A stretch of DNA of 45,087 nucleotides from contig CANPXS010000004.1 of NCBI GenBank assembly GCA_947586625.1, forward strand, positions 1 through 45,087, given 5' to 3'. The DNA is from an uncultured Clostridia bacterium (GTDB lineage Bacteria > Bacillota > Clostridia > Oscillospirales > CAG-272). The translations under genes were made by a program, and so were the position numbers. Of this stretch, positions 1 through 8,898 are shown in pieces (the first letter of the stretch is position 1; each line of letters starts with the position of its first letter). The notes beneath the pieces are model-generated. The model saw nothing but the letters and a program-made list of their open reading frames with translations, had not been told where the DNA came from and did no database searches.

Positions 1-17
1 TTTATCCTTTCTGAGAA

Positions 18-1211
18 TTAAGCAGCGAACAGTGAGAGCAGAACGCCCGCGGCGACGGCGGAGCCGATAACGCCGGCAACGTTAGGTCCCATTGCATGCA
101 TGAGCAGGAAGTTGGAGGGGTCCTCCTTCTGTCCGACTGTCTGCGAAACGCGCGCAGCCATAGGAACTGCGGAAACGCCCGCCGAACCGATCAGCGGATT
201 GATCTTGCCGTGCGTGAGGAAGCAGAGCAGCTTGCCCGTCAGAAGTCCGCCTACTGTCGAGAAGCAGAACGCGATGAGTCCGAGAGCGATGATGAACAGC
301 GTCTGCGGCTTTAAGAAGTCTGCGGCGTTAGCCGTCGCGCCGACGGAGACGCCGAGGAATATCGTGCAGATGTTGATGAGCTCGTTCTGCGTCGTCTTGG
401 AAAGACGGTCTGTCACGCCGGTGACCTTAAAGAGGTTGCCGAGCATGAGGAAGCCGATCAGCGGAGCCGCGTCGGGAACGACCATCGTCACAACGAGCGT
501 AACGACTATCGGGAATACGACGAGCTCGACCTTCGAGACGGGACGGAGCGTAGACATCTTTATCGCGCGCTCTTTTTTCGTCGTCAAGAGCTTCATGAAT
601 GGCGGCTGGATAAACGGTATCAGCGCCATGTAGCTGTACGCGGCGATCGCGATAGCGCCGAGCAGAGCGGGGGCGAGCGTCTTTGTGACGAGTATCGCCG
701 TCGGTCCGTCCGCGCCGCCGATAATGCCGATAGCTGCGGCCTCCGCCGGCAAAAAGCCGAGGAACAGCGCACCGAAGAACGCGAAGAACACGCCGAACTG
801 CGCACCCGCGCCCATCATCAGCGATATCGGGTTCGAGATCAGGGGCGAGAAGTCGGTCATTGCGCCGACGCCCATGAAGATGAGCGACGGGTAAATGCCG
901 AGCTTGACGCCGAGATACAGGATATCGACAAGACCTCCCTCGTTGACGACTTCCTTGAGCGTGTCAACGAGAGTGTGGTTCGGGTCCTGGTTGACGAAAA
1001 ATTCCATGTGCATGAGGTTTGCGCCGGGCAGATTTGCAAGGAGCATACCGAATGCGATAGGAATGAGCAGAAGCGGCTCGAACTGCTTTACGACGCCGAG
1101 ATAGAACAGCACGCCGACGATCACGTACATTATCAGCGTTTTATAGAATTCGGGGTCGGATATCAGCTTCGAAAATCCCGTTTCATTCAGAAAGTTTGTT
1201 ACAAATTCCAA
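18..1211 (-). CDS. Na+-translocating decarboxylase beta subunit (OadB/GcdB/MmdB family)
   Basis: 397 aa polytopic membrane protein with GIIGGADGPTAILVTKTLAP and FLMLGNLFKVTGVTDRL, typical of the beta subunit; last gene of a decarboxylase operon. Confidence 0.93.
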   Translation of the reverse strand: MEFVTNFLNETGFSKLISDPEFYKTLIMYVIVGVLFYLGVVKQFEPLLLIPIAFGMLLANLPGANLMHMEFFVNQDPNHTLVDTLKEVVNEGGLVDILYLGVKLGIYPSLIFMGVGAMTDFSPLISNPISLMMGAGAQFGVFFAFFGALFLGFLPAEAAAIGIIGGADGPTAILVTKTLAPALLGAIAIAAYSYMALIPFIQPPFMKLLTTKKERAIKMSTLRPVSKVELVVFPIVVTLVVTMVVPDAAPLIGFLMLGNLFKVTGVTDRLSKTTQNELINICTIFLGVSVGATANAADFLKPQTLFIIALGLIAFCFSTVGGLLTGKLLCFLTHGKINPLIGSAGVSAVPMAARVSQTVGQKEDPSNFLLMHAMGPNVAGVIGSAVAAGVLLSLFAA

Positions 1212-1264
1212 GTCGTGGTCACACTCCTTTCATAATACTGTACTGAGCCTATACGACCGTAAGA

Positions 1265-1666
1265 TTACGAAAGGGCTACGAGCAGGTCGCCTGTCGATAC
1301 GGATGCGCCGTTCGATACGCTGACAGCCGCGACGGTGCCGTCGACGGGAGCGAGTATCTCGTTTTCCATCTTCATAGCTTCGAGCACGCAGAGGCATGCG
1401 CCCTTCTTGACTGCGTCGCCGTTTTTGACGTTGACCTTGAGGATCGTTCCGGGCATCGGTGCCTTGACCTCGGTCGAGCCTGCGGGAGCGGACGCTGCTG
1501 CGGGTTTCGCGGGAGCTGCGGGCGCGGGAGCCGACGTCTGTGCGGGAGCGGGTGTAGGAGCCGCTGCCGGCGTCGGTGCGGCTGCTGCGGGAGCGGACGC
1601 GCCGCCGACTTCTTCTACGACTACTTCGTAAACTGTTCCGTTTACCGTTACGTTATACTTTTTCAT
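1265..1666 (-). CDS. biotin carboxyl carrier subunit of Na+-translocating decarboxylase
   Basis: 133 aa; Ala/Pro-rich linker followed by a biotinyl domain with EAMKMEN. Confidence 0.93.
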   Translation of the reverse strand: MKKYNVTVNGTVYEVVVEEVGGASAPAAAAPTPAAAPTPAPAQTSAPAPAAPAKPAAASAPAGSTEVKAPMPGTILKVNVKNGDAVKKGACLCVLEAMKMENEILAPVDGTVAAVSVSNGASVSTGDLLVALS

Positions 1667-1687
1667 GATGGAGTTTTGTCCTTTCGA

Positions 1688-2092
1688 TTATTTGGATTTG
1701 TTCCACGGGGAGGAATGCTCCGCGCGTCTGAATGATACGACTCTGAAGCCGGAGGCGAACGCTTCGTCGCCGGATGTATATGCGGCAATAGCCGCCGTGA
1801 TCGCCGCTATGAGCGCACCGTCGTCGGACTTAGGTGTTTCCGGCTCCGCTTTCACGGGCGCAGGCGCTTCGATGTGCTTCGGTGCGGGAGCGGGCGTTGT
1901 TTTCGGTTCTGGCTTCTTTTCGCGGTAGAAAATGATACGGAAAAGATACAGCACGATCATGAGCAGCGCCAGCACCGCGAAGACGGTCGCAAGACCGAGC
2001 GCCATCACGGTAAAGCCCGTCGAGAGCTTTTCGCCTACCGTCGTAAGCTCGCGAAGCCCGTCGGGGTTTGCGTCAAGGAAAAATCTGTACAT
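1688..2092 (-). CDS. OadG-family decarboxylase gamma/delta subunit
   Basis: 134 aa; one N-terminal TM (GFTVMALGLATVFAVLALLMIVLYLF), Pro-rich linker, AAITAAIAAY and C-terminal FRVVSFRR; operon position. Confidence 0.82.
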   Translation of the reverse strand: MYRFFLDANPDGLRELTTVGEKLSTGFTVMALGLATVFAVLALLMIVLYLFRIIFYREKKPEPKTTPAPAPKHIEAPAPVKAEPETPKSDDGALIAAITAAIAAYTSGDEAFASGFRVVSFRRAEHSSPWNKSK

Positions 2093-2107
2093 ATATTCTC
2101 CTTTCGA

Positions 2108-3601
2108 TCAAAGCGGGAGATTTGCGTGGCGTCTGCCGACCTCGCCCGCGTTCTTCATGGAGAGCATCTCTAGGCAGGACGCGATGCGGGCGCGTGTTTC
2201 AGCCTCGGGAATGACGTCGTCGATCTCGCCCTTGTACGCGGCCTCGACGGCGGAGCCGAGCGTTGTGTTCCACTCGGAGACGAGCTCGGCGCGGCGTTCA
2301 GCGGGGTCTTTCGCACCCGCGAATTTGTCGTCCCACAGAAGCGCGACTGCGGACTCGGCGTTCATAGCGCCGATTTTTGCCGTCGTCAGTGCGAGCACGA
2401 CATCGACGCCGACGGACTTGCTGCCGAGCACCGTATATGCGGCGCCGTATGCCTGACCCGTCACGACAGTGACCTTAGGGCACGACGCGGACGCGTAAGC
2501 GGCGGCGAGCTTCGCGAGCTCGGATGCATACTGAGCGTCGCCGCAGTCGGAGGTCGGAAGACCGACAGTGTCGACGAGCGTGACGACGGGGATATTGAAG
2601 CTGTCGGCGAACGAGATATAGTGCGCGGCCTTGCGGGCAGCGGCGGGCGTAAGAGCGCCGCCGTTCACGCTCGGGTCGGAGGCGACGACGAGCGATATGA
2701 TGCCGCCTATCGGGGCGAGCGTCACGACGATCTCGTCTCCGTAGCCGCATGACAGCGCCTGATAGTAATTGCTGTCGATGACTTCTCCTATGACGTTGCC
2801 GGCAGTATAGCCGCCGTCCTCGATGAAGGAGAGGTCGCAGATGAGCCTCGACGGCACGTCGACGCGCACGGTGCCTTCGCAGTTGTTGGAGGGAAGGATA
2901 GAGAGAAGCTCCTTAGTCTTGGCTATCGCGGTAATTTCGTCCTCTGCCGTGAGCGACGCGACGGGCGTTTCTTTATTGTCGGAGTTTACATAATATTTGC
3001 CCTCCGCCTCGGATACGATCGTGAAGTCGAACATTGATGCGATCACAGCCGAGCTGCCCGCGCATGTGCCGGCGATGACAGCGATCTGCGGCACGACGCC
3101 GGACGCTGCGGAAGCGGCAGACATAACGCGTCCGTAGCCCGAAAGGGCGGTAACGCCTTCCATCACGTATGCGCCGCAGCTGTCGAATATGCCGACGACG
3201 GGCGCGCCGTTCTTTATCGCCATATCGTAGAGCGCGCATATCTTCTTCGCGTGTGCCTCGCCCATAGCGCCGTGAGAGCGGTAAAAGTCCTCGGCGAACG
3301 CGAATACGAGCTTGCCGCCGACAGCGCCGTAACCGGTGACGACGCCTTCGAAGTCGTCGACTGCAACGGCGTCACGGTCGAATTCCGTCGGACGGCGCTT
3401 TATGAACGCGCCTGTTTCAACGAACGTGCCCTCATCAAAGAGCGCTGCGATCCGCGCTCTCGCGGTCAGGCGCTTTCCTTTGAGCGCCGACAGTTCGTTT
3501 TTTTCGTCGAGCTCGGAAAGAAAGTCTTTGATCGCGGCGGTTGTCTTGTGCTGCGCGTGTTTCAGCGCTTCAAGAACCGTCTCGAAATCTTTTTTCTGCA
3601 T
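2108..3601 (-). CDS. acyl-CoA carboxyltransferase subunit (MmdA/PccB superfamily)
   Basis: Crotonase-fold carboxyltransferase motifs (GEAHAKKICALYDMAIKNGAPVVGIFDSCGAYVMEG); start set at MQKKDF with GGAGG upstream rather than at the longer ORF start (3676). Confidence 0.87.
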   Translation of the reverse strand: MQKKDFETVLEALKHAQHKTTAAIKDFLSELDEKNELSALKGKRLTARARIAALFDEGTFVETGAFIKRRPTEFDRDAVAVDDFEGVVTGYGAVGGKLVFAFAEDFYRSHGAMGEAHAKKICALYDMAIKNGAPVVGIFDSCGAYVMEGVTALSGYGRVMSAASAASGVVPQIAVIAGTCAGSSAVIASMFDFTIVSEAEGKYYVNSDNKETPVASLTAEDEITAIAKTKELLSILPSNNCEGTVRVDVPSRLICDLSFIEDGGYTAGNVIGEVIDSNYYQALSCGYGDEIVVTLAPIGGIISLVVASDPSVNGGALTPAAARKAAHYISFADSFNIPVVTLVDTVGLPTSDCGDAQYASELAKLAAAYASASCPKVTVVTGQAYGAAYTVLGSKSVGVDVVLALTTAKIGAMNAESAVALLWDDKFAGAKDPAERRAELVSEWNTTLGSAVEAAYKGEIDDVIPEAETRARIASCLEMLSMKNAGEVGRRHANLPL

Positions 3602-3825
3602 AACAAACCTCCGGTTTCGTGTAGGAAATAAGCGGCGTTTTAGCAGTTTGCACCGCTCCGTCCCATTTTGACCCATTGTAAAATATTATACCTATTTTAA
3701 CTAAATATTTCAAGTGGATTTTCAATGTTTCGCGCGCCGTATCGAAATTTCGTCAAATGTGATAATGGCGCGCGTCATGAAACTTGATTTTTTTAATTCC
3801 GCAAAAAGCGCGGGATAAAGACGCA

Positions 3826-3856
3826 AAAAAGAGAAGGCGCGCGCCTTCTCTTTTTA
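3826..3856 (-). terminator. rho-independent terminator downstream of spo0A
   Basis: Perfect palindrome aaaaagagaaggcgc/gcgccttctcttttt just after the spo0A stop. Confidence 0.8.
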
Positions 3857-3879
3857 TCGTCGTATTTTTCATTTTGACG

Positions 3880-4656
3880 TTAATTGTACATTTTGTACTT
3901 AAGTCGCAGATTGTCCGCTATCATCGCAATGAATTCGGAGTTCGTCGGCTTGCCGCGCGAGTTCTGTATCGTGTAACCGAAATATGAGTTGAGCGTGTCG
4001 ACGTCGCCGCGGTCCCACGCGACCTCTATCGCGTGGCGTATCGCGCGCTCGACGCGCGACGTTGTCGTGGAGTATTTCTTCGCCACAGACGGATAGAGCA
4101 CCTTCGTCACGGAGTTGATGATGTCGCTGTCCGCTATCGTCATGAGTATCGCCGTGCGCAGATATTGATATCCTTTAATGTGCGCCGGTACGCCTATCTG
4201 ATGTATGATCTTTGTGACCTGCGTCTCGATATCGGGCGCGGCGGCGTTTTCGGAAGCTTGCTGCGGCGACGCGATATCGCCGGTGAGCGCTTCTATATGG
4301 CTGACGAGACTGCCGTAGTCGAGCGGCTTTAGCAGGCAAAGCGACGCGCCGGCGTTCATCGCGTCGAGAAGTATGTTCTGATTCGACACGAGCGACAGTA
4401 TGATGAATACGGGACGCTTGTCCTGACCGAAATTCATCGTGCGGCAGCTTCGCAAAAGTCCTATGCCGTCGAGCTTCGACAGCCATATGTCCGCGATGAC
4501 GACGTCGGGGTGCATGCGGCTGATCTTCATCAGCGCGTCCTCGCCGTTGTAGGCTTCGTCTACGTTATGATATCCGGCTCTCGTGAGCGCGTCTCTGCAT
4601 TTCTTTCTCGAATCGCCGTTTTCGTCCGCGATCAGTATTTTTTTATTCTGTTCCAT
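3880..4656 (-). CDS. spo0A: sporulation transcription factor Spo0A
   Basis: Receiver domain ([42 protein letters not shown]) plus Spo0A C-terminal domain ([60 protein letters not shown]). Start set at MEQNKK; the upstream ORF extension is not expected to be coding. Confidence 0.96.
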   Translation of the reverse strand: MEQNKKILIADENGDSRKKCRDALTRAGYHNVDEAYNGEDALMKISRMHPDVVIADIWLSKLDGIGLLRSCRTMNFGQDKRPVFIILSLVSNQNILLDAMNAGASLCLLKPLDYGSLVSHIEALTGDIASPQQASENAAAPDIETQVTKIIHQIGVPAHIKGYQYLRTAILMTIADSDIINSVTKVLYPSVAKKYSTTTSRVERAIRHAIEVAWDRGDVDTLNSYFGYTIQNSRGKPTNSEFIAMIADNLRLKYKMYN

Positions 4657-4890
4657 TTCATTTATCTCCGTCCTTCGTTTTGGCTGTGAAAATATGATAC
4701 CACATTCTTCCATAAATAGCAATATTCTATCTTCCAAAAATTTCCACAAACATTTCCGCGTCGATTTGGTTGAAACAGCAAAAGTTGAACGCGAAAAAAA
4801 TCGCCGTAAACGGAAGAGGATAGATGCGAATCGAATATGTGCGAAAACGATTCGACCGGCGCGTATTTGTTCAGAAACATCGCTTTTTTG

Positions 4891-4920
4891 TTGACATATG
4901 ACGATACTGTGTGATAAAAT
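4891..4920 (+). promoter_or_regulatory. sigma-A-type promoter for the 4964 ORF
   Basis: TTGACA-N18-TAAAAT. Confidence 0.55.
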
Positions 4921-4963
4921 GAACGAAAACAATGTAAAATGTCAGATTCGGCGGTGACAAAAA

Positions 4964-5383
4964 ATGCTCAATTATTATACCGACAGGCACCCGGCGCTGT
5001 CCGCGCTAATAATCGCCGCGCTGTTTACGGTCATACCGTCTGCGGCGATGCTTTTTTTGGGCGGTTTTGTCAATATGCCTGTCGTTATATTCATTTATGC
5101 GCTCGTGATACAGGTCGTAATGTGGATGACGATCGAGCGTCCGATACTCGTGTTCATGCCGTTCATCTTGGCGCTCGTCGGCTTCATTGTAGCCGAGATC
5201 ATATATACGGTGTCCGAAAGCGCGGCGGCACCCGGCGCGGGCGTCGGACAGACGGCGTTTGTCGTTTCGTCTCTGATCGTCACCGTATTCGGTGCGGAAT
5301 CGGCGGCGAGCGTCGGCGCGATAGTCTGCTACGGGATAATATCGCTCGTGCGCAAGATATGGGACGCGATAGCGCACAGATAA
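4964..5383 (+). CDS. hypothetical membrane protein
   Basis: 139 aa, multiple hydrophobic segments; promoter upstream and terminator downstream. Confidence 0.65.
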   Translation: MLNYYTDRHPALSALIIAALFTVIPSAAMLFLGGFVNMPVVIFIYALVIQVVMWMTIERPILVFMPFILALVGFIVAEIIYTVSESAAAPGAGVGQTAFVVSSLIVTVFGAESAASVGAIVCYGIISLVRKIWDAIAHR

Positions 5384-5394
5384 AAAACGGACGC

Positions 5395-5428
5395 AAAAGA
5401 GGCGTGACAAACTGTCACGCCTCTTTTT
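5395..5428. terminator. bidirectional intrinsic terminator
   Basis: aaaagaggcgtgaca-aac-tgtcacgcctctttt, perfect 15-bp stem between convergent genes. Confidence 0.88.
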
Positions 5429-5455
5429 CTGCGCTTATAATGTAGTGTGCGCCGC

Positions 5456-6073
5456 TCACTCGGCGATTATTATTTCCTTTGCGTAAGGCAGCGTCTTTAT
5501 CCAGTCGCAGAATACGTGCCACTCGTCGAGCTTGTGGTCCTTGCGCGCGAAATAGATGTTGACGAGATTTTCATAGTTCATCGTCACCGTGCGCATCTGA
5601 TTGTACGACGACGGCAGAAGCTGTATCAAATCGTACCAAAGCGATTTGTCCTTCGTTTCGACGTAGGCAAGACGCGTCTTTTCCATATACGCGATGAGCG
5701 CGTCGAGCGCGTCGAGCGCGCCGGGCGAGCATTTGTCGCACGAGAAATCGTCGCGCGAGAAAGGCTTCGAGTGTATCTTGTGCATAGTCGAGGTCGAGTT
5801 GGCGACGGTGCCGACCTTGTACGTGTCGAACTCCTTCCACCAGTAAAGCGGCGCGGTTATGTCGACAGAGACGAATATCTGACGTATGAATTTGCGGTGA
5901 TCGGAACCGGCGCGTCGAAGCTGCTGCGCGAGCTTCATGTCGTTTTCGCCGAGGATGTATTCGCCGTCCTCGTTGTAGCGGCTGTCGGAGCGCGCCCAGC
6001 TGTTGTAGGGATTGCGCGCGCCGCGCATCGCGCCCTCTAAATTCATCACGTTCGTTCTTTCGAGCTTTATCAT
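5456..6073 (-). CDS. ThyX-like (flavin-dependent thymidylate synthase superfamily) protein of uncertain function
   Basis: Architecture resembles ThyX (HRKFIRQIFVSVDITAPLYWWKEF then LLPSSYNQMRTVTMNYENLVNIYFARKDHKLDEW) but the RHRxxSxNExSxRY signature is replaced by YKVGTVANSTSTMHK; start set at MIKLER. Confidence 0.6.
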   Translation of the reverse strand: MIKLERTNVMNLEGAMRGARNPYNSWARSDSRYNEDGEYILGENDMKLAQQLRRAGSDHRKFIRQIFVSVDITAPLYWWKEFDTYKVGTVANSTSTMHKIHSKPFSRDDFSCDKCSPGALDALDALIAYMEKTRLAYVETKDKSLWYDLIQLLPSSYNQMRTVTMNYENLVNIYFARKDHKLDEWHVFCDWIKTLPYAKEIIIAE

Positions 6074-6234
6074 ACCGCACCTCATATCATAATTTTCTAT
6101 AATGATTATACATTTGCCGCGCCGCCGTGTCAAGAAAAATATAATATGGCAAATATCGAATCGGCGAAGCCGAGCACCGAAAGATACGTACAGTCAAAAT
6201 ATATCCGCACACATAAACGACAAATATAAAAAAG

Positions 6235-6316
6235 TCAGGAAAAAGTTTTGAAGGGGGTAGGGAGCGTTTCCGTAGGAAACGCCAACTTTTTTCAAAAGTT
6301 CCCCCTAATGTCCTGA
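6235..6316. repeat. intergenic hairpin element with nested inverted repeats
   Basis: Outer TCAGGA...TCCTGA; inner GCGTTTCC-gta-GGAAACGC; GGGGG/CCCCC and GTTTTGAA/TTCAAAAG flanks. Confidence 0.5.
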
Positions 6317-6382
6317 ATAAAAACCACTCATAATGGCAAATATAAGCATGCACAGCAAAAAATAAGCGAGGAGCATTACATT

Positions 6383-7150
6383 ATGGAAAACAGAAAGTAC
6401 GAAAACAGGATAGTGTACGCGGCGCTGATACTTGTGCTGGCGGTGCTTGCCGCGCTCGTCATCGTGACGGGGATAACGGCAAGACGCGCGCGTCGTCTGC
6501 CCGACAGCGATACGAGCGCAGACACACAGGCGATGGCGCCGCGCGATACTGCCGAGCATGAGCCGTTGCCGCGTGATACGGAGAAGCCCGCGGGCATATT
6601 CGGTAAAAAGGACGACAAAAAGGACGAAACGACAGCCGCGCTAGAAACGGAGCCGCCCGTGACCGAGACGCCTAAGCCGCCGACAGTCGACGTAGACGTG
6701 CAGCCGACGCTGCCGCAGTTCATGCAGCCCGCAGACGGCGTCGTCTCAAAGTCGCACAGCGAAACGGCGCTCGTATACTCGATGACGATGGACGATTACA
6801 GAACGCATACGGGCGTCGATATAGCGACGTCCGCCGGAGCGGACGTCAGAGCGGCTGCGGCAGGCGTTGTGACAGAGGTGTGGGACGACCCGTTCTGGGG
6901 CGTATGCGCGAACGTGTCGCATGAGGGCGACGCCGTCAGCACCTACCGCAATCTGTCTGCCGAGACGCTGGGGAGCCTCACCGTGGGACGCACGGTCGCC
7001 GCAGGCGAGGTCATAGGCACTGTCGGCGAGAGCGCGCTTTACGAGATAGCGGACGAACCGCACCTGCACTTTGAGCTGAAAATATCGGGCGCGTCCGTCG
7101 ACCCGTGCGATTATATCGCGTTCGCGGGCGCAGACAGTCTTGAAGGATAA
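6383..7150 (+). CDS. M23-family (LytM) peptidase, SpoIIQ-like membrane protein
   Basis: N-terminal TM, low-complexity linker, LytM domain with HxxxD (RTHTGVDI) and HxH (HLHFEL). Confidence 0.85.
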   Translation: MENRKYENRIVYAALILVLAVLAALVIVTGITARRARRLPDSDTSADTQAMAPRDTAEHEPLPRDTEKPAGIFGKKDDKKDETTAALETEPPVTETPKPPTVDVDVQPTLPQFMQPADGVVSKSHSETALVYSMTMDDYRTHTGVDIATSAGADVRAAAAGVVTEVWDDPFWGVCANVSHEGDAVSTYRNLSAETLGSLTVGRTVAAGEVIGTVGESALYEIADEPHLHFELKISGASVDPCDYIAFAGADSLEG

Positions 7151-7156
7151 CCTGGC

Positions 7157-7186
7157 GATGGGGGCGTTTGCCCCCATCTGTTTTTT
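7157..7186 (+). terminator. intrinsic terminator after the M23 gene
   Basis: gatgggggc-gttt-gcccccatc followed by tgtttttt. Confidence 0.85.
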
Positions 7187-7238
7187 ACCGATAACGTCCG
7201 ACTGCTGTAATAATATTTCAAAAAAATCACACATAATA

Positions 7239-7267
7239 TTGCCTTTGATATAAAAATATGCTACAAT
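7239..7267 (+). promoter_or_regulatory. sigma-A-type promoter
   Basis: TTGCCT-N17-TACAAT upstream of the 7298 ORF. Confidence 0.45.
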
Positions 7268-7297
7268 AGTACCATACAGAATCTTGACCGCGGAGGA

Positions 7298-7645
7298 GTG
7301 ACGATGCGCAGTACGCAGATCTGGACAGCGGAAGAGGACGCGCTGTGGGAGCGCATCGAAAAACATGCGGGCGAGGAATTCACGACGGCAAAAGGCCTCA
7401 CGTTCACATATGCGATACGCGGCAGCGAAATGTTCGTCTCGCGCAAGGAGAAGTCGATAACGCGCGCGACAGTCAACGTCGCATATCATCGCGCAATGGA
7501 GCTTCTCGACATAGGCGAGGAAGTCGACGGTCCGAAAAAGCTCGGCACGTTCGGTGCGAGTTACATTTACCCGGTATTCGTCAAGATAGGGATAATCACC
7601 GTGTGGGGCGACCTCGGCGACGCACAGCTCAAAATCGAGACGTAA
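7298..7645 (+). CDS. conserved-looking hypothetical protein
   Basis: 115 aa ORF with upstream promoter; no family recognised. Confidence 0.6.
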   Translation: MTMRSTQIWTAEEDALWERIEKHAGEEFTTAKGLTFTYAIRGSEMFVSRKEKSITRATVNVAYHRAMELLDIGEEVDGPKKLGTFGASYIYPVFVKIGIITVWGDLGDAQLKIET

Positions 7646-7687
7646 CAGAGAATGGTTTATAATTTTTATATATAAAAGGAGAAGATC

Positions 7688-8836
7688 ATGGCACAGAGAT
7701 TTGTTTTGAACGAAACATCGTATCACGGCGCGGGAGCCGTCGCGGAGATACCCGCGCAGGTAAAGGCGCGCGAGCTTCATCATGCGCTTTTATGCTCCGA
7801 CCCCGACCTCATCCGCTTTGGCGTGACGAAGAAGGTAACGGACGTACTCGACGCGGCGAAAATTCCGTACGACGTATTCTCCGACATTAAGCCGAATCCG
7901 ACGATTGAAAACGTCAAGGCGGGCGTCGAGGCTTATAAAAAGTCCGGCGCAGACTTCATCATCGCCGTCGGCGGCGGCTCGTCGATGGACACGGCGAAGG
8001 CTATTGGCATCATAGTGAACAATCCCGAGCACGAGGACGTTCGCTCGCTCGAGGGAGCGGTCGAGACTAAAAAGCCGTCGGCTCCGATAATCGCAGTACC
8101 GACGACGGCTGGTACAGCGGCGGAGGTCACGATCAACTACGTCATCACCGACGTCGAGAAAAAGCGCAAATTCGTCTGCGTCGACCCGCACGATATACCT
8201 GTCGTCGCTATTGTTGACCCGGATATGATGTCGACGATGCCGAAGTCGCTGACGGCGTACACGGGTATGGATGCGCTGACGCATGCGATCGAGGGCTACA
8301 TCACGCTCGGTGCATGGGAGCTATCCGACATGTTCCATCTCAAGGCAATCGAGATAATCTCGCGCAGTCTGCGCGACGCTGTCGCAGGAAAGCCTGAAGG
8401 ACGCGAAGGCATGGCGCTCGGTCAGTATGTGGCTGGCATGGGATTCTCCAACGTCGGACTCGGCGTCGACCATTCGATGGCGCATACGCTGTCGGCATAC
8501 TACGATATGCCGCACGGTCAGGCGTGCGCGACGCTTCTGCCGACCGTAATGGCGTATAACGCGCCGGCGACAGGCGAGAAGTATCGCGAGATCGCACGCG
8601 CTATGGGAGTAAAGGGTGTAGACGATATGACGCAGGACGAGTATCGCCGTGCGGCTGTCGACGCAGTAAAGAAGCTGGCGGAGGACGTCGGCGTCGTGTG
8701 CTCGCTCAAGGGCGTCGTTAAGGAAGAGGACATACCGGCGCTGTCGCGCGACGCATACAACGACGCGTGCCGTCCCGGCAATCCGCGCGACGTCTCCGTC
8801 GAGGACATCGCCGAACTCTACCGTTCGCTGATGTAA
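7688..8836 (+). CDS. iron-containing alcohol dehydrogenase, FucO-like
   Basis: AVGGGSSMDTAKAIG, TTAGTAAEVT, GMDALTHAIEGY, GLGVDHSMAHTLSAYYDMPHGQACA. Confidence 0.93.
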   Translation: MAQRFVLNETSYHGAGAVAEIPAQVKARELHHALLCSDPDLIRFGVTKKVTDVLDAAKIPYDVFSDIKPNPTIENVKAGVEAYKKSGADFIIAVGGGSSMDTAKAIGIIVNNPEHEDVRSLEGAVETKKPSAPIIAVPTTAGTAAEVTINYVITDVEKKRKFVCVDPHDIPVVAIVDPDMMSTMPKSLTAYTGMDALTHAIEGYITLGAWELSDMFHLKAIEIISRSLRDAVAGKPEGREGMALGQYVAGMGFSNVGLGVDHSMAHTLSAYYDMPHGQACATLLPTVMAYNAPATGEKYREIARAMGVKGVDDMTQDEYRRAAVDAVKKLAEDVGVVCSLKGVVKEEDIPALSRDAYNDACRPGNPRDVSVEDIAELYRSLM

Positions 8837-8858
8837 AAACGCATTGAAAAGTCAAAAT

Positions 8859-8886
8859 AAAAGAAGGGGCGCGAGCCCCTTCTTTT
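8859..8886. terminator. bidirectional intrinsic terminator
   Basis: aaaagaaggggc-gcga-gccccttctttt between convergent genes. Confidence 0.88.
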
Positions 8887-8898
8887 GATGTATGGCAG

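Noticed and set aside
4657-4932. N-terminal extension of the spo0A ORF
   Set aside because: The translation before MEQNKK has no resemblance to Spo0A; it is the leader region
6746-7783. 345-aa minus-strand ORF spanning the M23 and 7298 genes
   Set aside because: Overlaps two plausible plus-strand genes plus a terminator and promoter; no domain recognised
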